NCBI GenBank assembly: GCA_937936465.1
Contig: CALDDH010000001.1
Coordinates: forward strand, 1 to 59,134
DNA length: 59,134 nt
Direction: 5' to 3'
Source: an uncultured Mycoplasmatales bacterium
Lineage (GTDB): Bacteria > Bacillota_I > Bacilli_A > UBA3375
How positions within the stretch are numbered: position 1 is the first letter of the stretch; each line of letters opens with the position of its first letter. Of the stretch, positions 33,950-43,682 are shown one piece after another. The notes beneath the pieces are model-generated. The model saw only the letters and a list, made by a program, of their open reading frames with translations, searched no databases and was not told where the DNA came from. Position numbers and translations under genes: made by a program.

Positions 33950-34276
33950 ATGAAAATGAAAAGTTTTGTATCAGGAGCTTTTTTAGGAGCGATTGTATCA
34001 GGAGTTGCAGTTGCACTGAGTACACCGAAAAGTGGTAAACATTTACGTAAGGATCTTCAAGAAGGTGCAGAAGGTGCATATGAAAAAGGTAAATATACAA
34101 TAGAAAAAAATTATGAAGATAGTAAAGTGAAAACTGATGAAATAAAAACTAAGGCTAATGGTTATGCAGAAGAGAAAAAAGAATTAATTAATCAAAAAAT
34201 TGAGAGCCTTAGAAAGAACAAAGAACAAGAGAAATCAAAAGATGTAGAGTTAAATGAAGAAGAAACAAATAAATAA
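33950..34276 (+). CDS. YtxH-domain protein
   Basis: Product of 108 residues: the YtxH start FVSGAFLGAIVSGVAVALS (one glycine-rich membrane helix), then TPKSGKHLRKDL and a long charged coiled-coil tail ending EEETNK. YtxH proteins are general-stress membrane-anchored proteins of unclear mechanism in Bacillota. An extended -10 TG-T-TATAAT (33913-33921) and GGGAGG precede it; a terminator follows. Confidence 0.88.
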   Translation: MKMKSFVSGAFLGAIVSGVAVALSTPKSGKHLRKDLQEGAEGAYEKGKYTIEKNYEDSKVKTDEIKTKANGYAEEKKELINQKIESLRKNKEQEKSKDVELNEEETNK

Positions 34277-34289
34277 ATTTGAAGAAATT

Positions 34290-34312
34290 GAGCTAGTTTA
34301 CTAGGTCTTTTT
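34290..34312 (+). terminator. Terminator or attenuator after ytxH
   Basis: GAGCTAG/CTAGGTC with one mismatch, loop TTTA, five T. Only 22 bases separate it from ireB and no promoter is seen between, so it may be partial. Confidence 0.6.
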
Positions 34313-34334
34313 CTATTTTTGTGAAAGGAATACT

Positions 34335-34583
34335 ATGGATTCAAATACAATTAAAATGAATAATAATCATGGTAATAAAAATGAGATTAAAGAAAATTTA
34401 ATCAAAGTATGTGATTCTATGAATTTAAAAGGATATCATTCTAAAGATCAAATAATTGGATATTTAGTATCAGGGGATCCTTCTTATATACCAAGAGTTG
34501 ATAATGCCAGAAATATGATTAGAGAATTTTCTCGTGAAGAAATCTTAATGGAATTATTAGAAAAATACTTAGAAAATGAGTAG
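34335..34583 (+). CDS. ireB: IreB-family regulatory phosphoprotein (DUF965)
   Basis: Small cytosolic protein of 82 residues with the family core LIKVCDSMNLKGYHSKDQIIGYL, SGDPSYIPRVDNARNMI and REEILMELLEKYL. In enterococci IreB is phosphorylated by the PASTA kinase IreK and tunes cephalosporin tolerance; no PASTA kinase is in this window. It is first of the ireB-ruvX-yrzB trio that is conserved across Bacillota, and overlaps ruvX by eight bases. Confidence 0.92.
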   Translation: MDSNTIKMNNNHGNKNEIKENLIKVCDSMNLKGYHSKDQIIGYLVSGDPSYIPRVDNARNMIREFSREEILMELLEKYLENE

Positions 34584-34977
34584 ATATCTTGCAATTGATT
34601 ATGGTGAAAAAAGAATTGGATTAGCGATGAGTGACCCACTAAAGATGTTTGCATCTCCTTATAAAATATTAGAAAATAAGGGGATGGATCAGTTGATTTT
34701 AGATTTAAATTATATTATTGAAGAAAATGACATAAATAAAATAATTTTAGGGTTACCTTTGAACATGAATGGATCACATGGATTTCAAGCTGATATTGTA
34801 ATGGAAGTATTTTGTTTAATTAAATCTAAGATTAAAATAAAAATTGATTTAATTGATGAAAGAGAATCATCAGTAAAAGCTAGGAAATTAATGAAAGTAT
34901 TAAAAATTAAAGATAAAGCAATTGATGATCGAGCTGCATCTTTCTTTTTACAAGAATATTTAGACATCTATAATTAA
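34576..34977 (+). CDS. ruvX: Putative pre-16S rRNA nuclease / Holliday junction resolvase RuvX (YqgF)
   Basis: RNase H-fold protein of 133 residues: LAIDYGEKRIGLAMSDP (catalytic Asp), IILGLPLNMNGSHGFQA, IDLIDERESSVKA (Glu) and DDRAASFFLQEYLD (Asp). In E. coli YqgF matures the 16S rRNA 5' end; the older name is Holliday junction resolvase. It is translationally coupled to ireB. Confidence 0.94.
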   Translation: MSRYLAIDYGEKRIGLAMSDPLKMFASPYKILENKGMDQLILDLNYIIEENDINKIILGLPLNMNGSHGFQADIVMEVFCLIKSKIKIKIDLIDERESSVKARKLMKVLKIKDKAIDDRAASFFLQEYLDIYN

Positions 34978-34986
34978 GGAGTAATT

Positions 34987-35289
34987 ATGAAAAAAGAAGA
35001 AAATTATATTACACTATTAGGTGAAGATAATAGTGAAGAATTAGCAGAAGTACTATTTACATTTGAAAACCATGGAGAAAATTATGTATTATTAACGCTT
35101 GTTGAACAATTAAAAGAAATGGACTCTCTTGATGATGAGTACAATATTATTGCATATAAATATGAAGAAACTGAAAATGGTGGAATTGGTAATTTAATTG
35201 AAATTGGTGATAAAGACCAAGGTGAATGGGATATGATTGAGGAAATGTTAACTACATTTGAAGAAACTAAATTTGAAGAAGGTAAATAG
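34987..35289 (+). CDS. DUF1292 protein (YrzB-like)
   Basis: Product of 100 residues, strongly acidic, with the family start ITLLGEDNSEELAEVLFTFE and YVLLTLVEQL, then YKYEETENGGIGNLIEI. Third member of the conserved ireB-ruvX-yrzB cluster; function unknown. AAGGAG precedes the ATG, and the stop TAG shares its G with the GTG of the next gene. Confidence 0.88.
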   Translation: MKKEENYITLLGEDNSEELAEVLFTFENHGENYVLLTLVEQLKEMDSLDDEYNIIAYKYEETENGGIGNLIEIGDKDQGEWDMIEEMLTTFEETKFEEGK

Positions 35290-36137
35290 TGGAACAAAAT
35301 ACACATAAAAAAGATGTTGAAACTTTTTTTATTGATTATTTAAATAATAAAGAAATCAACTTAGAGTTGAAAAACGCACTGGAATATAGTTTTATTAGTG
35401 ATGGTAAAATGTTTAGAAGTTTACTACTTTTTCATTTGTTAGAAGACTTTAATTTAAACTACAAAGATTTTTTAGAGTTTGGATGTGCAATTGAAATGAT
35501 CCATACATATTCATTAATTCATGATGATTTGCCTGCAATGGATGATGATGATATGCGACGTGGTAAGGCAACAGTTCATAAAAAATTTAGTGAGCATATA
35601 GCTATTTTAACAGGAGATGGACTACTTACCCATGCCTTTGAGATTGTTGCACAAAGTGAACTTGAGGCAAATAAAAAAATTGAGATCATTAAATTAATGA
35701 CTGATTGTGCAGGGTTTAATTATGGAATGATTAATGGTCAAGTTTTAGATATGGAAAACAATCAAAACCTAACTTTAGAGCAATTGGAAAATATTCACAT
35801 TCAAAAAACATCTCGTTTAATAGAACTTCCAATTCAAATAGCATTAATATTAGCAGGTAAAGAGGATTATTTCAAAGAAATGAAGACTATCGCATATAAA
35901 ATTGGATTACTATATCAAATTCAAGATGATTACTTAGATAAATATGGTAAAAGTTATGAATTAGGAAAGCCACTCAATTCAGATCAAAAAAACAATAAAT
36001 TTACATACGCTAGTTATTTAAATCAAACTGATCATTTAATTAAGATAAGTAAGTTAATGGATCAAATATTAATAAGTACAATTGATTTACCTAAATTTCA
36101 TAATCAAATAAAAAAAATTGATGAGCGTACAAAATGA
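35289..36137 (+). CDS. ispA: Polyprenyl (farnesyl/geranylgeranyl) diphosphate synthase
   Basis: Short-chain prenyltransferase of 282 residues condensing isopentenyl diphosphate units. The first Asp-rich motif is HDDLPAMDDDDMRRGKATVHK and the second IQDDYLDKYG. KMFRSLLLFHLLEDF replaces the more usual GKRLRP start. It starts with GTG inside the yrzB stop. In Bacillus it follows xseB; here it has moved into the dnaG-rpoD operon. It supplies precursors for undecaprenyl phosphate and other isoprenoids. Confidence 0.92.
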   Translation: MEQNTHKKDVETFFIDYLNNKEINLELKNALEYSFISDGKMFRSLLLFHLLEDFNLNYKDFLEFGCAIEMIHTYSLIHDDLPAMDDDDMRRGKATVHKKFSEHIAILTGDGLLTHAFEIVAQSELEANKKIEIIKLMTDCAGFNYGMINGQVLDMENNQNLTLEQLENIHIQKTSRLIELPIQIALILAGKEDYFKEMKTIAYKIGLLYQIQDDYLDKYGKSYELGKPLNSDQKNNKFTYASYLNQTDHLIKISKLMDQILISTIDLPKFHNQIKKIDERTK

Positions 36138-36946
36138 TTTATTTAAAAATAGAAAATTTTAATAATAATAACTTAACTAATTTAACAATAGCTGAAATAG
36201 GCTTCATTCATTTACTTGAAAAATATAATAATCAAGGATTGATTAGATTAATAGATTTTAATGAATATATTGACCTTGAGAATTTAAAACAATATTTAAT
36301 TGATTTACAATTTAAAAGTATCATTAAATATGATTTGAAAATTGAATTAGATAATTTTTTCTTTATTGTATCCCAAAATAAAGATGATGTTATTGTTGAT
36401 TATAATCGAATCCAAAAAATTTTCAATTTAAATGTCAAACAATATCAAAGTATAATTGATGAATATAAAGATGACCATGTTAAGCAGTTAATCATCAAAG
36501 CTTATCATAAATATCCAATTAACCAATTAGCTGAAATTAATATTAGTAATAAAAAAGAATACTTATCTTTTTTAAAAAATAAAAATCCATTACAAGTACT
36601 TGAATATAATCAACAAAAATTAAAAATAAAAGATTTTGAAAAGGTTTATCAATATTTAATCGAAAATAAATTTGAAGAACAGTTAATATCATTTGCATAT
36701 GATTATGCAATTAATAACTCAATATATAATAATTTAAGTTATGATTATGTTGAATCTATATTAATAAATTGGCAAAAAAAATCAATAACCTCTATTGAAG
36801 ATGCAATGAATTATATTGAAGAAAATAAAGAAAAAATAATTAATCAAAAAAATAAATTTGTTGATCCAACATACAAAAAAAGTGAAAATACATATGATCA
36901 GAAAAAAATAAGTAAATTAATTAATAAGGAGATTGAATTTGAATAA
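36134..36946 (+). CDS. DnaD/DnaB-like replication initiation protein
   Basis: Product of 270 residues. The N-terminal half looks like a winged-helix unit (LTIAEIGFIHLLEKYNNQGL). Residues about 180-240 match the DnaB_2/DnaD C-terminal domain: FEKVYQYLIENKFEEQL, YAINNSIYNNLSYDYVESI and LINWQKKSITSIEDAMNY. DnaD and DnaB help load the replicative helicase in Bacillota. It overlaps ispA by four bases and dnaG by eight, so it sits directly with primase and sigma factor. It is too diverged to say whether it replaces DnaD or DnaB. Confidence 0.78.
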   Translation: MIYLKIENFNNNNLTNLTIAEIGFIHLLEKYNNQGLIRLIDFNEYIDLENLKQYLIDLQFKSIIKYDLKIELDNFFFIVSQNKDDVIVDYNRIQKIFNLNVKQYQSIIDEYKDDHVKQLIIKAYHKYPINQLAEINISNKKEYLSFLKNKNPLQVLEYNQQKLKIKDFEKVYQYLIENKFEEQLISFAYDYAINNSIYNNLSYDYVESILINWQKKSITSIEDAMNYIEENKEKIINQKNKFVDPTYKKSENTYDQKKISKLINKEIEFE

Positions 36947-38573
36947 AAATTCTAACCATGAATTACTTGTCAATGAAATTGATATTGTTGATGAGATAAG
37001 TAAATATATTGATTTAGAAAGAAAGGGTAACAACCATCTTGGTGTTTGCCCTTTTCATTCTGATAATAACCCTTCTTTAAGTATTAATTCAGAAAAGAAA
37101 ATATTTAAGTGCTTTGTTTGTTCAACAGGTGGAGATGTAATTAAATTTCATAGTTTAATTAATAAACTTCGTTATCAAGATTCAGTCGAACAATTAGCTT
37201 CAATTTACAAAATACCAATAAAAGTTGAAAAAAATTATGTTACAGAAATAAAAGCAGAAAATTTAGTACTTAATGATATTAAGGTGTATTATATTAGCGC
37301 ATTATTTTCATCCTTAGAAGGTAAGGGTGCATTAGATTATTTAATAAAAAGAAAATTAAATATTGAAACAATCAAAGAATTTGAAATTGGATTTTCATAT
37401 CCAGATGCAAAGCAATTGTATAAATATTTAGAGTTGAAAATTGAAAAAAATTCAAATTATTCACATGTTAATATTGAAAAGTTAAATCATTTTACTAATA
37501 CTATTGATAATTTTAGAAATAGAATTATGATCCCAATTTATCAAAACAGACAATTAGTTGCTTTTGCTGGTCGGTCAATTGGAGAAGATAAAATAAAATA
37601 CTTAAATTCACAATCGGGAAATATTTTCAATAAAAGTGATGTGTTATATAATTTTGATAGAGCAATAAAACATGCTATAAATAAAGATTTAATTATTGTT
37701 GAAGGTTATTTCGATGTGGTGCGAGCCTATCAAAATGGTATTAAAAATGTTGTTGCAATAATGGGTTTAAATATTAGTCAAAAACAAATTGAAACATTAA
37801 AAGCCAATAAAATTGAAAACATATATTTAGCTTTAGATAATGATAAAGCGGGAGATGATGGAAAGTTATTAATTGGTGAAATGTTATACATCAATAAATT
37901 TAAAATAAAGGTAATTAATTATGGTGAAGCAAATGATCTTGATGTTTTTTTCAATGCAAACAATAATCAACAGTTTATTGAGTTAGTCAATAATAGTCAA
38001 GATTTCAAAATGTTTCAAATAAAGCATTTAGTTAAATCATATAACTTAAATAATTTAGAACAAAAAGAATCATTTATTAAACAAATAATGAAAAATATTA
38101 ATTTTGAAAATCAATTTATGCAGGAAGAAATTTTTAGAAAATTAAGTGAATTAACAAGTTTAGATATTAATTTTTTTAAAAATAAGAATATTATTAAGGC
38201 TACTGCCAGTAGAAAGCCTAATAATAAAATAAAACATAATGGTATTCACTTTTCAAACAATGAAGATTTAATTATTGAATATTGTTTAGAAAGCCCAGAT
38301 AATTATAAAGAAATAGAAAATAAACTTAAAGTTAAAAATAAAAAAATGATTCAATATGTTGATTTATTTAATAATATTGGTATTTATTATGAACAACATC
38401 CAACATATGATTATGTTTCTTTTTTAAATTTATTCCCTAACCAAGGGCATTTATTAGATACAATTAGAGAAAAAGAAGTTAAGGTACTTTTCAATGAAAA
38501 TGAAAATTTCATTGATGAAATGATTGATAGTTTAAATAAAAAAACATGGTTAATTTTAAAGGGAGAAAAATGA
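36939..38573 (+). CDS. dnaG: DNA primase
   Basis: RNA primer synthase of 544 residues. Zinc-binding domain [14 protein letters not shown]...KCFVC (Cys-His-Cys-Cys); toprim domain [29 protein letters not shown] and [13 protein letters not shown]. An active-site RNA polymerase core has FAGRSI. TTG 36939 is chosen because AAGGAG at 36926-36931 gives seven-base spacing, while TTG 36933 would have one. Overlaps the DnaD-like gene and rpoD. Confidence 0.95.
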   Translation: MNKNSNHELLVNEIDIVDEISKYIDLERKGNNHLGVCPFHSDNNPSLSINSEKKIFKCFVCSTGGDVIKFHSLINKLRYQDSVEQLASIYKIPIKVEKNYVTEIKAENLVLNDIKVYYISALFSSLEGKGALDYLIKRKLNIETIKEFEIGFSYPDAKQLYKYLELKIEKNSNYSHVNIEKLNHFTNTIDNFRNRIMIPIYQNRQLVAFAGRSIGEDKIKYLNSQSGNIFNKSDVLYNFDRAIKHAINKDLIIVEGYFDVVRAYQNGIKNVVAIMGLNISQKQIETLKANKIENIYLALDNDKAGDDGKLLIGEMLYINKFKIKVINYGEANDLDVFFNANNNQQFIELVNNSQDFKMFQIKHLVKSYNLNNLEQKESFIKQIMKNINFENQFMQEEIFRKLSELTSLDINFFKNKNIIKATASRKPNNKIKHNGIHFSNNEDLIIEYCLESPDNYKEIENKLKVKNKKMIQYVDLFNNIGIYYEQHPTYDYVSFLNLFPNQGHLLDTIREKEVKVLFNENENFIDEMIDSLNKKTWLILKGEK

Positions 38574-40438
38574 ATTTAGATAAAATGAAAATCAAAGAAA
38601 TTAGAGAACTTGCAAAGGAAAAAAATATTAAAAATATTCATGAATATAAAAAGGATCAATTAATTAGTCTTTTAAAAGAGGAATTAAATCAAGAGATAAT
38701 TAATAGTTTGGAAAAAGAAGAAACTGAGAATGATTATAAAAATGAAACAGTTACTAATTTAAAAAAAATAGCTAAAAAATATAAAATTAAAAAAACAACT
38801 AAAATGAAAAAACAAGATTTAGTGGATGCAATTGTGCAACATGAAAAACAACCTAATTTTATTGAAAGTGATAATCTATTAGTTGAAGAATCTGATGATG
38901 AAAAGAACTATGTAAATAAATTAGACAAAAATAAACTAGATAAAATTTTTGTAAACTTACTTGAAATTGGAAGGGGTAATAAAAATTTTATTCAAGATGT
39001 TACTGTTGAGATAGAACTAAGTAGTATCTTTGGAATTAATTATGATAAGCAGTATTTTATTTTACTAGAAGAGTGGCTTGTTAAAAGAGATGTCATTATT
39101 GAATATACATCTGAAGAATTTATGCAACAAATAATTATGTTAAAAGGTGAAGATAAAGAGTTTTTAATAGATTATAACTTAGAAAGTTTAACAATGGGTG
39201 TGGAAAAAAGAAAAAACCGTGATTTAGTTAAACAATATTTAATATCTGTTAATGACTATCCATTATTAAATAAACAAAAAGAAATGGAATATGGTAAAAC
39301 TATTCTTGATACAAGGGAACTTGGGGAAGAAGCATCAAAAAAACAAAAAATAAATGCTCAAAAAGCAAGAGAAGAATTACAGTTATCAAATAAAAGATTA
39401 GTTATTTCAATTGCTAAAAAATATATTAATCGTGGACTTGATTTAATTGATTTAATTCATGAAGGAACGATTGGTTTAATTAGAGCAATTGATAAATATG
39501 ATTATCGAACAGGTTTTAAATTCTCAACATATGCAACATGGTGGGTAAGACAAGGAATAACACGAGCAATCGCTGATAAATCAAGGATGATTCGTGTACC
39601 TGTTCATATGGTTGAAACTATTAATAAAGTTATTAAAGTACAAAGAGAGTTATTACAAAAATATGGACAAGAGCCAACTTATGAACAAATTGGATTAAGT
39701 ATCAATCCACCAATGAGTGAAGAACAAGTTGAAGAAATTTTCAAAATTGCTAGAGACCCAATTTCTTTAGAAATGCCAGTTGGAGAAGATAATTCATCAT
39801 TAGAATCATTTATTGAAGATGATAAGAATGAAAAACAAGAGAAATATAGTGAAAAAAATGAATTAAAAGATAAAATTTTAGAAATCATTGATGAGATCCC
39901 AACAAGAGAAGGTGAAGTAATTAAATATAGATATGGATTATATACATTAGATACGATCATTCTTGAAAAAAGATCTCAAGAATTAAAATTAATTATAAAA
40001 AATTTAAAAAACAATAAATTACAATTTGAAGACTTAGAAGAAAAAATAATTAATCTTGAAAGTTTCAATCAAAAACAAAAAGATAAATATAGTAAAAGAA
40101 TTGAACAAAGTGTTGATAAATATATTGTTAAGAAAAAACAAACAGCAAATACACTTGATACACGTGTTGAGAAAATTGAAAAAAATAATATGGCTTTGAA
40201 TTTAATAGTATCAAATGCATTAATTTATTTAGAGGCCATTATCTCTCAAATTGATGAAGAGATAACTGTTTTATCTAAAATAAATAAACTTACTGGTGGA
40301 GTTGTTAAAACATTAACTTTAGAAGAAGTTGGAGAACTTTTCAATGTAACTCGTGAGCGAATAAGACAAATTGAAAGCAAAGGACGAAGAAAGTTAAAGT
40401 CATATGCTGAGAAAAAAAGATTGGACTTATATATATGA
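38570..40438 (+). CDS. rpoD: Primary sigma factor RpoD, with N-terminal SAP-like repeats and split region 4
   Basis: Housekeeping sigma-70 of 622 residues against about 350-400 in most Bacillota. Residues 1-40 and 58-92 each resemble a SAP/Rho-N helix-extended-helix ([15 protein letters not shown] and [13 protein letters not shown]). Region 1.2 is near 217-250. Region 2 includes [17 protein letters not shown] and the -10-reading [19 protein letters not shown]. Region 3 is 350-405. Region 4.1 starts [16 protein letters not shown] (445-459), but region 4.2 [20 protein letters not shown] comes only at 581. The roughly 120 residues between are charged and coiled-coil-like. ATG 38570 behind AAAGGGAG overlaps dnaG; earlier starts are rejected. 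Confidence 0.93.
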   Translation: MNLDKMKIKEIRELAKEKNIKNIHEYKKDQLISLLKEELNQEIINSLEKEETENDYKNETVTNLKKIAKKYKIKKTTKMKKQDLVDAIVQHEKQPNFIESDNLLVEESDDEKNYVNKLDKNKLDKIFVNLLEIGRGNKNFIQDVTVEIELSSIFGINYDKQYFILLEEWLVKRDVIIEYTSEEFMQQIIMLKGEDKEFLIDYNLESLTMGVEKRKNRDLVKQYLISVNDYPLLNKQKEMEYGKTILDTRELGEEASKKQKINAQKAREELQLSNKRLVISIAKKYINRGLDLIDLIHEGTIGLIRAIDKYDYRTGFKFSTYATWWVRQGITRAIADKSRMIRVPVHMVETINKVIKVQRELLQKYGQEPTYEQIGLSINPPMSEEQVEEIFKIARDPISLEMPVGEDNSSLESFIEDDKNEKQEKYSEKNELKDKILEIIDEIPTREGEVIKYRYGLYTLDTIILEKRSQELKLIIKNLKNNKLQFEDLEEKIINLESFNQKQKDKYSKRIEQSVDKYIVKKKQTANTLDTRVEKIEKNNMALNLIVSNALIYLEAIISQIDEEITVLSKINKLTGGVVKTLTLEEVGELFNVTRERIRQIESKGRRKLKSYAEKKRLDLYI

Positions 40439-41121
40439 TTAAAGAGCGTCTTTTAACTGTTGCAAACTATATTGAGGAAGGTAGCTTAATAGATATTGGA
40501 ACAGATCATGGGTATTTATTAATATATTTATTAAAAAATAATAAGTTAAAATATGGATTAGGCGTAGAAGTAAGTAAAGGACCCCTTGATAATTTAAAAT
40601 TAAACTTAAATAAATATGGATTTAATAACGAAATTAAATCAGTATTAAGTGATGGTCTTAAGAATATTTCACAAAATGAAATTGATATGTATCATGCAAT
40701 TAGTATATGTGGAATGGGTGGAGTTTTAATTTCTAATATATTATTCAATAGTAAAGAAAAATTAGTTAATAAAAAGTTATATTTACAACCAAATAATCAT
40801 TCGGATAAACTTAGAAGAACATTAAATGAGTTGAATTTTATTATTAAAGATGAAAAGATAATTTTAGATAACAATATATATTATGAAGTATTAGTATGTG
40901 AGTATTCAGATAATAATATTGATCAGTTAACTCGTGAAGAATATTATTTTGGGCCAATTAATTTAATTAATAAAAGTGATCTTTTTATTGCTAAGTATGA
41001 AAAGCATTTACAACACTTAATGAAAATTAACCAATCACTTATTGATAACAATTTAAATAATGATTTATTAATTAGTGAAATAAACCAAATTAAAGGAGTA
41101 ATTAATTATGAAAACAAATGA
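40435..41121 (+). CDS. trmK: tRNA (adenine22-N1)-methyltransferase TrmK
   Basis: SAM-dependent methyltransferase of 228 residues that makes m1A22 in tRNA. Motifs are [17 protein letters not shown] (SAM loop), [31 protein letters not shown] and [13 protein letters not shown]. The order rpoD-trmK-nif3-like is the normal Bacillota one. Its ATG overlaps the rpoD TGA. Confidence 0.93.
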   Translation: MIKERLLTVANYIEEGSLIDIGTDHGYLLIYLLKNNKLKYGLGVEVSKGPLDNLKLNLNKYGFNNEIKSVLSDGLKNISQNEIDMYHAISICGMGGVLISNILFNSKEKLVNKKLYLQPNNHSDKLRRTLNELNFIIKDEKIILDNNIYYEVLVCEYSDNNIDQLTREEYYFGPINLINKSDLFIAKYEKHLQHLMKINQSLIDNNLNNDLLISEINQIKGVINYENK

Positions 41122-42175
41122 CTTAATTGAAATAATTGAATTTTTTTATCCACTTAAACTAGCAGAGAAATGGGATAATGTTGGTTTGTTAATTGGTGAT
41201 AAGAATAAAGAAATTAAAAAAGTTTTAACTTGTTTAGAAATTACAGTTGATGTGATTGAAGAAGCTCAAGAAAATCAGATTGATTTAATAATTTCTCATC
41301 ATCCAATTATTTTTAAACCAATTAGTAATTTAAATTATCAAAATTCTAATAATCAGAAAATAGTTCAATTAATTCAGTCAAATATTTCAGTATACTGTGC
41401 TCATACTAATTTAGATGTTGCTTATAATGGCTTAAATGATTGGCTTTGTGAGTTTTTAGAAGTCAATCAACAAAAAGTATTGAAAAAAACTTATACTGAT
41501 TATTTTCATTTTATGTTAGTTGAAACTAAACCTGGTGAATTAAATAAAATAATTGAACTATTAACTAAACTTGGTATCGGTCAACAATTTGATACAAAGC
41601 AAAGATTTAATATTATTAAAAAGAAAAACATTGAAATTGATAATAATAAAGAAATTGAAAAAGAAATTTTAGAAATACAATGCTATGTAGCTGAAGACCA
41701 AATAAAAACATTAAAGTATCAAAGTCAAATATTAAAAAAAGAAGAAAACATTTCATTGATTTTCAATACAGTTAAATCATCTTCATTATCATTAGATTTT
41801 GGAATTGGTCGCTATGGAATTGTTAAACCTCAAAGCTTAGAAGAGCTTGCTAGTAAAATTAAGGAATTATTTGCGTTAGACCATGTTAAAATAGTTGGAA
41901 GTAGAGAAAAGATAATTCGTAAAGTAGCTATTGTAGGTGGGGCAGGTCAAGATTGTATTGAAGAAGCAATTAATAATAATTGTGATGTATTAATTACTGG
42001 TGATACAACTTTTCATGATGTTCACTATGCAATTGAAAATGGATTATGTATTATTGATGCATCTCATGCAATTGAAATAATTTTCAATGATGTTATGAAA
42101 GATTTATTATCGCTATTTAATGAAGTTGAAATAATTTCATCTGATATTGATGTAAATCCATATGAGGTAATTTAA
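41108..42175 (+). CDS. Nif3-like dinuclear metal centre protein (YqfO type)
   Basis: Product of 355 residues. N-terminal PLKLAEKWDNVGLLIGD and IDLIISHHPIIFKP give His metal ligands, YCAHTNLDVAYNGLNDWL more, and C-terminal VAIVGGAGQDCIEEA, DTTFHDVHYA and IDASHAIE complete the dimetal site. The middle insertion is the CutA1-like domain of YqfO, the longer Bacillota form. Annotated by some as GTP cyclohydrolase I type 2; true activity unclear. Overlaps trmK by 14 bases; its stop overlaps the next ATG. Confidence 0.92.
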   Translation: MKTNDLIEIIEFFYPLKLAEKWDNVGLLIGDKNKEIKKVLTCLEITVDVIEEAQENQIDLIISHHPIIFKPISNLNYQNSNNQKIVQLIQSNISVYCAHTNLDVAYNGLNDWLCEFLEVNQQKVLKKTYTDYFHFMLVETKPGELNKIIELLTKLGIGQQFDTKQRFNIIKKKNIEIDNNKEIEKEILEIQCYVAEDQIKTLKYQSQILKKEENISLIFNTVKSSSLSLDFGIGRYGIVKPQSLEELASKIKELFALDHVKIVGSREKIIRKVAIVGGAGQDCIEEAINNNCDVLITGDTTFHDVHYAIENGLCIIDASHAIEIIFNDVMKDLLSLFNEVEIISSDIDVNPYEVI

Positions 42176-43047
42176 TGAAAATAGAACTTGCAAAATTAAA
42201 TGCAGAAAAATTATGTAGTTCAGTTGAAGTTACAAGTCAAATGAGTTCACTTGCAGATATTGAAAAAAGTATTATAAAGCAATATCGTAGTAAGTTATGG
42301 TCACCTTTTATTAAAGGAATTCAAGAATTTAAAATGATTTCTGAAGGAGATAGGATAGCTGTTTGTATTTCTGGTGGTAAAGATAGCCTCCTTTTAGCCA
42401 AGGTAATGCAAGAGATGCAAAAATATTCAGAAGTTAATTTTGAATTAAAATTTATTGCAATGAATCCTGGTTATAATAAAAAAAATTATGAAATGCTTGA
42501 AAAAACATCAAAAGAATTAGGAATTGAACTTGAAGTTTTTGATACTAAAATTTTTGAAATAATTGAAGAAATATCAAAAGATTATCCATGTTATATGTGT
42601 TCAAGAATGAGGCGTGGTGCACTTTATGATTATGCCCAAAAATTAAATTGTAATAAGATTGCTCTAGGGCACCATTATAATGATTTTATTGAAACGATTT
42701 TACTTAATGTTTTATATGCAGGTAATTATCGAGCAATGATGCCAAAAATAAAGGCTAAAAATTATGATGGAATTGAACTTATAAGGCCACTTGTTTATGT
42801 AAGAGAAGATGACATAATTAAGTATACAAAACAAAATAATATTCATGCAATGGATTGTGGTTGCGTTGTAGCTGCAGCAAAGACTTCATCAAAAAGAAAA
42901 GAAGTGAAATTATTAATTGAGCAATTAAAACAAGTTAATCCTAATATTGAAAAATCAATTTTTGCTTCATCAAAGAATGTTAATATTTCTTCAATAATTG
43001 GTGGTAGTGAAGATGGCATTAATTTTAATTTTTTAGATAAGTATTAA
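42175..43047 (+). CDS. TtcA-family tRNA thiolation protein
   Basis: PP-loop ATPase of 290 residues: ISGGKDSLLLAKVMQEM (PP-loop), PCYMCSRMRRGALYDYA (CxxC pair near 140), LGHHYNDFIETILLNVLYAG, and a lone conserved Cys-Gly-Cys in MDCGCVVAA. TtcA makes 2-thiocytidine 32 in tRNA using an iron-sulfur cluster. The motif pattern excludes TilS. The exact target may differ, since this Bacillota branch is not well characterised. Last gene of the ten-gene run; followed by a new promoter. Confidence 0.85.
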   Translation: MKIELAKLNAEKLCSSVEVTSQMSSLADIEKSIIKQYRSKLWSPFIKGIQEFKMISEGDRIAVCISGGKDSLLLAKVMQEMQKYSEVNFELKFIAMNPGYNKKNYEMLEKTSKELGIELEVFDTKIFEIIEEISKDYPCYMCSRMRRGALYDYAQKLNCNKIALGHHYNDFIETILLNVLYAGNYRAMMPKIKAKNYDGIELIRPLVYVREDDIIKYTKQNNIHAMDCGCVVAAAKTSSKRKEVKLLIEQLKQVNPNIEKSIFASSKNVNISSIIGGSEDGINFNFLDKY

Positions 43048-43071
43048 ATTATAGAAGTTAATAAATAATCA

Positions 43072-43080
43072 TGATATAAT
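43072..43080 (+). promoter_or_regulatory. Extended -10 of the efp operon
   Basis: TG-A-TATAAT at 43072-43080, 28 bases before AAAGGAG of efp. Confidence 0.6.
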
Positions 43081-43115
43081 ATTAAATAGTTAATAAACTA
43101 GATAAAGGAGATTAG

Positions 43116-43673
43116 ATGATTGGTGTAAATGAGTTAAAAAATGGTTTGACAATGAAGTATAAAGGTACATTATATCAAGTAATTGAGTTTCAACATGTTA
43201 AACCTGGTAAAGGGCCTGCATTTGTTAGAACTAAATTAAGAAATTTAGATAGCAGTGCTATTCAAGACATTACATTTAATTCAAATGAAAAAGTTGAAAA
43301 AGCACACATTGAAAAGAAAGATATGCAATATTTATATTCTAATGGTGATAACTATTCATTTATGGATATGGAAAGTTATGAACAAATGGATATTGATAAA
43401 AAGATTATTAAAGACCAATTAAAATTTTTAGTAGAGAATACTATTATTCAAATTGCTTTTTATGAGAATCGAATAATTGGTCTTACATTGCCTGAAAAAA
43501 TGACTTTTTCAATTAATAGTTGTGAACCTGGAATAAAAGGTGATACTAAATCAGGTGGAGATAAAAATGCAGAATTAGAAACAGGTCATACAATCAGAGT
43601 ACCATTATTTGTTGAAGAATCTGATCAAATAATTGTTAATACACAAACAGGACAATACGTTTCACGAGTATAA
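43116..43673 (+). CDS. efp: Elongation factor P
   Basis: Relieves ribosome stalling at polyproline; 185 residues, normal length. KOW domain start GVNELKNGLTMKYKGTLYQV, loop HVKPGKGPAFVRTKLRN with Lys32 at the tip as in B. subtilis, and C-terminal GDTKSGGDKNAELETG with IVNTQTGQYVSRV. No EpmA/EpmB or rhamnosyltransferase is seen nearby, consistent with the Bacillota type with Lys at the tip. Confidence 0.96.
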   Translation: MIGVNELKNGLTMKYKGTLYQVIEFQHVKPGKGPAFVRTKLRNLDSSAIQDITFNSNEKVEKAHIEKKDMQYLYSNGDNYSFMDMESYEQMDIDKKIIKDQLKFLVENTIIQIAFYENRIIGLTLPEKMTFSINSCEPGIKGDTKSGGDKNAELETGHTIRVPLFVEESDQIIVNTQTGQYVSRV

Positions 43674-43682
43674 GGAGCTAAT

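Noticed and set aside
42175-43047. tRNA(Ile)-lysidine synthetase TilS
   Set aside because: PP-loop SGGKDS fits the superfamily, but the CYMC pair and MDCGC motif and the lack of a TilS C-terminal domain place it with TtcA.
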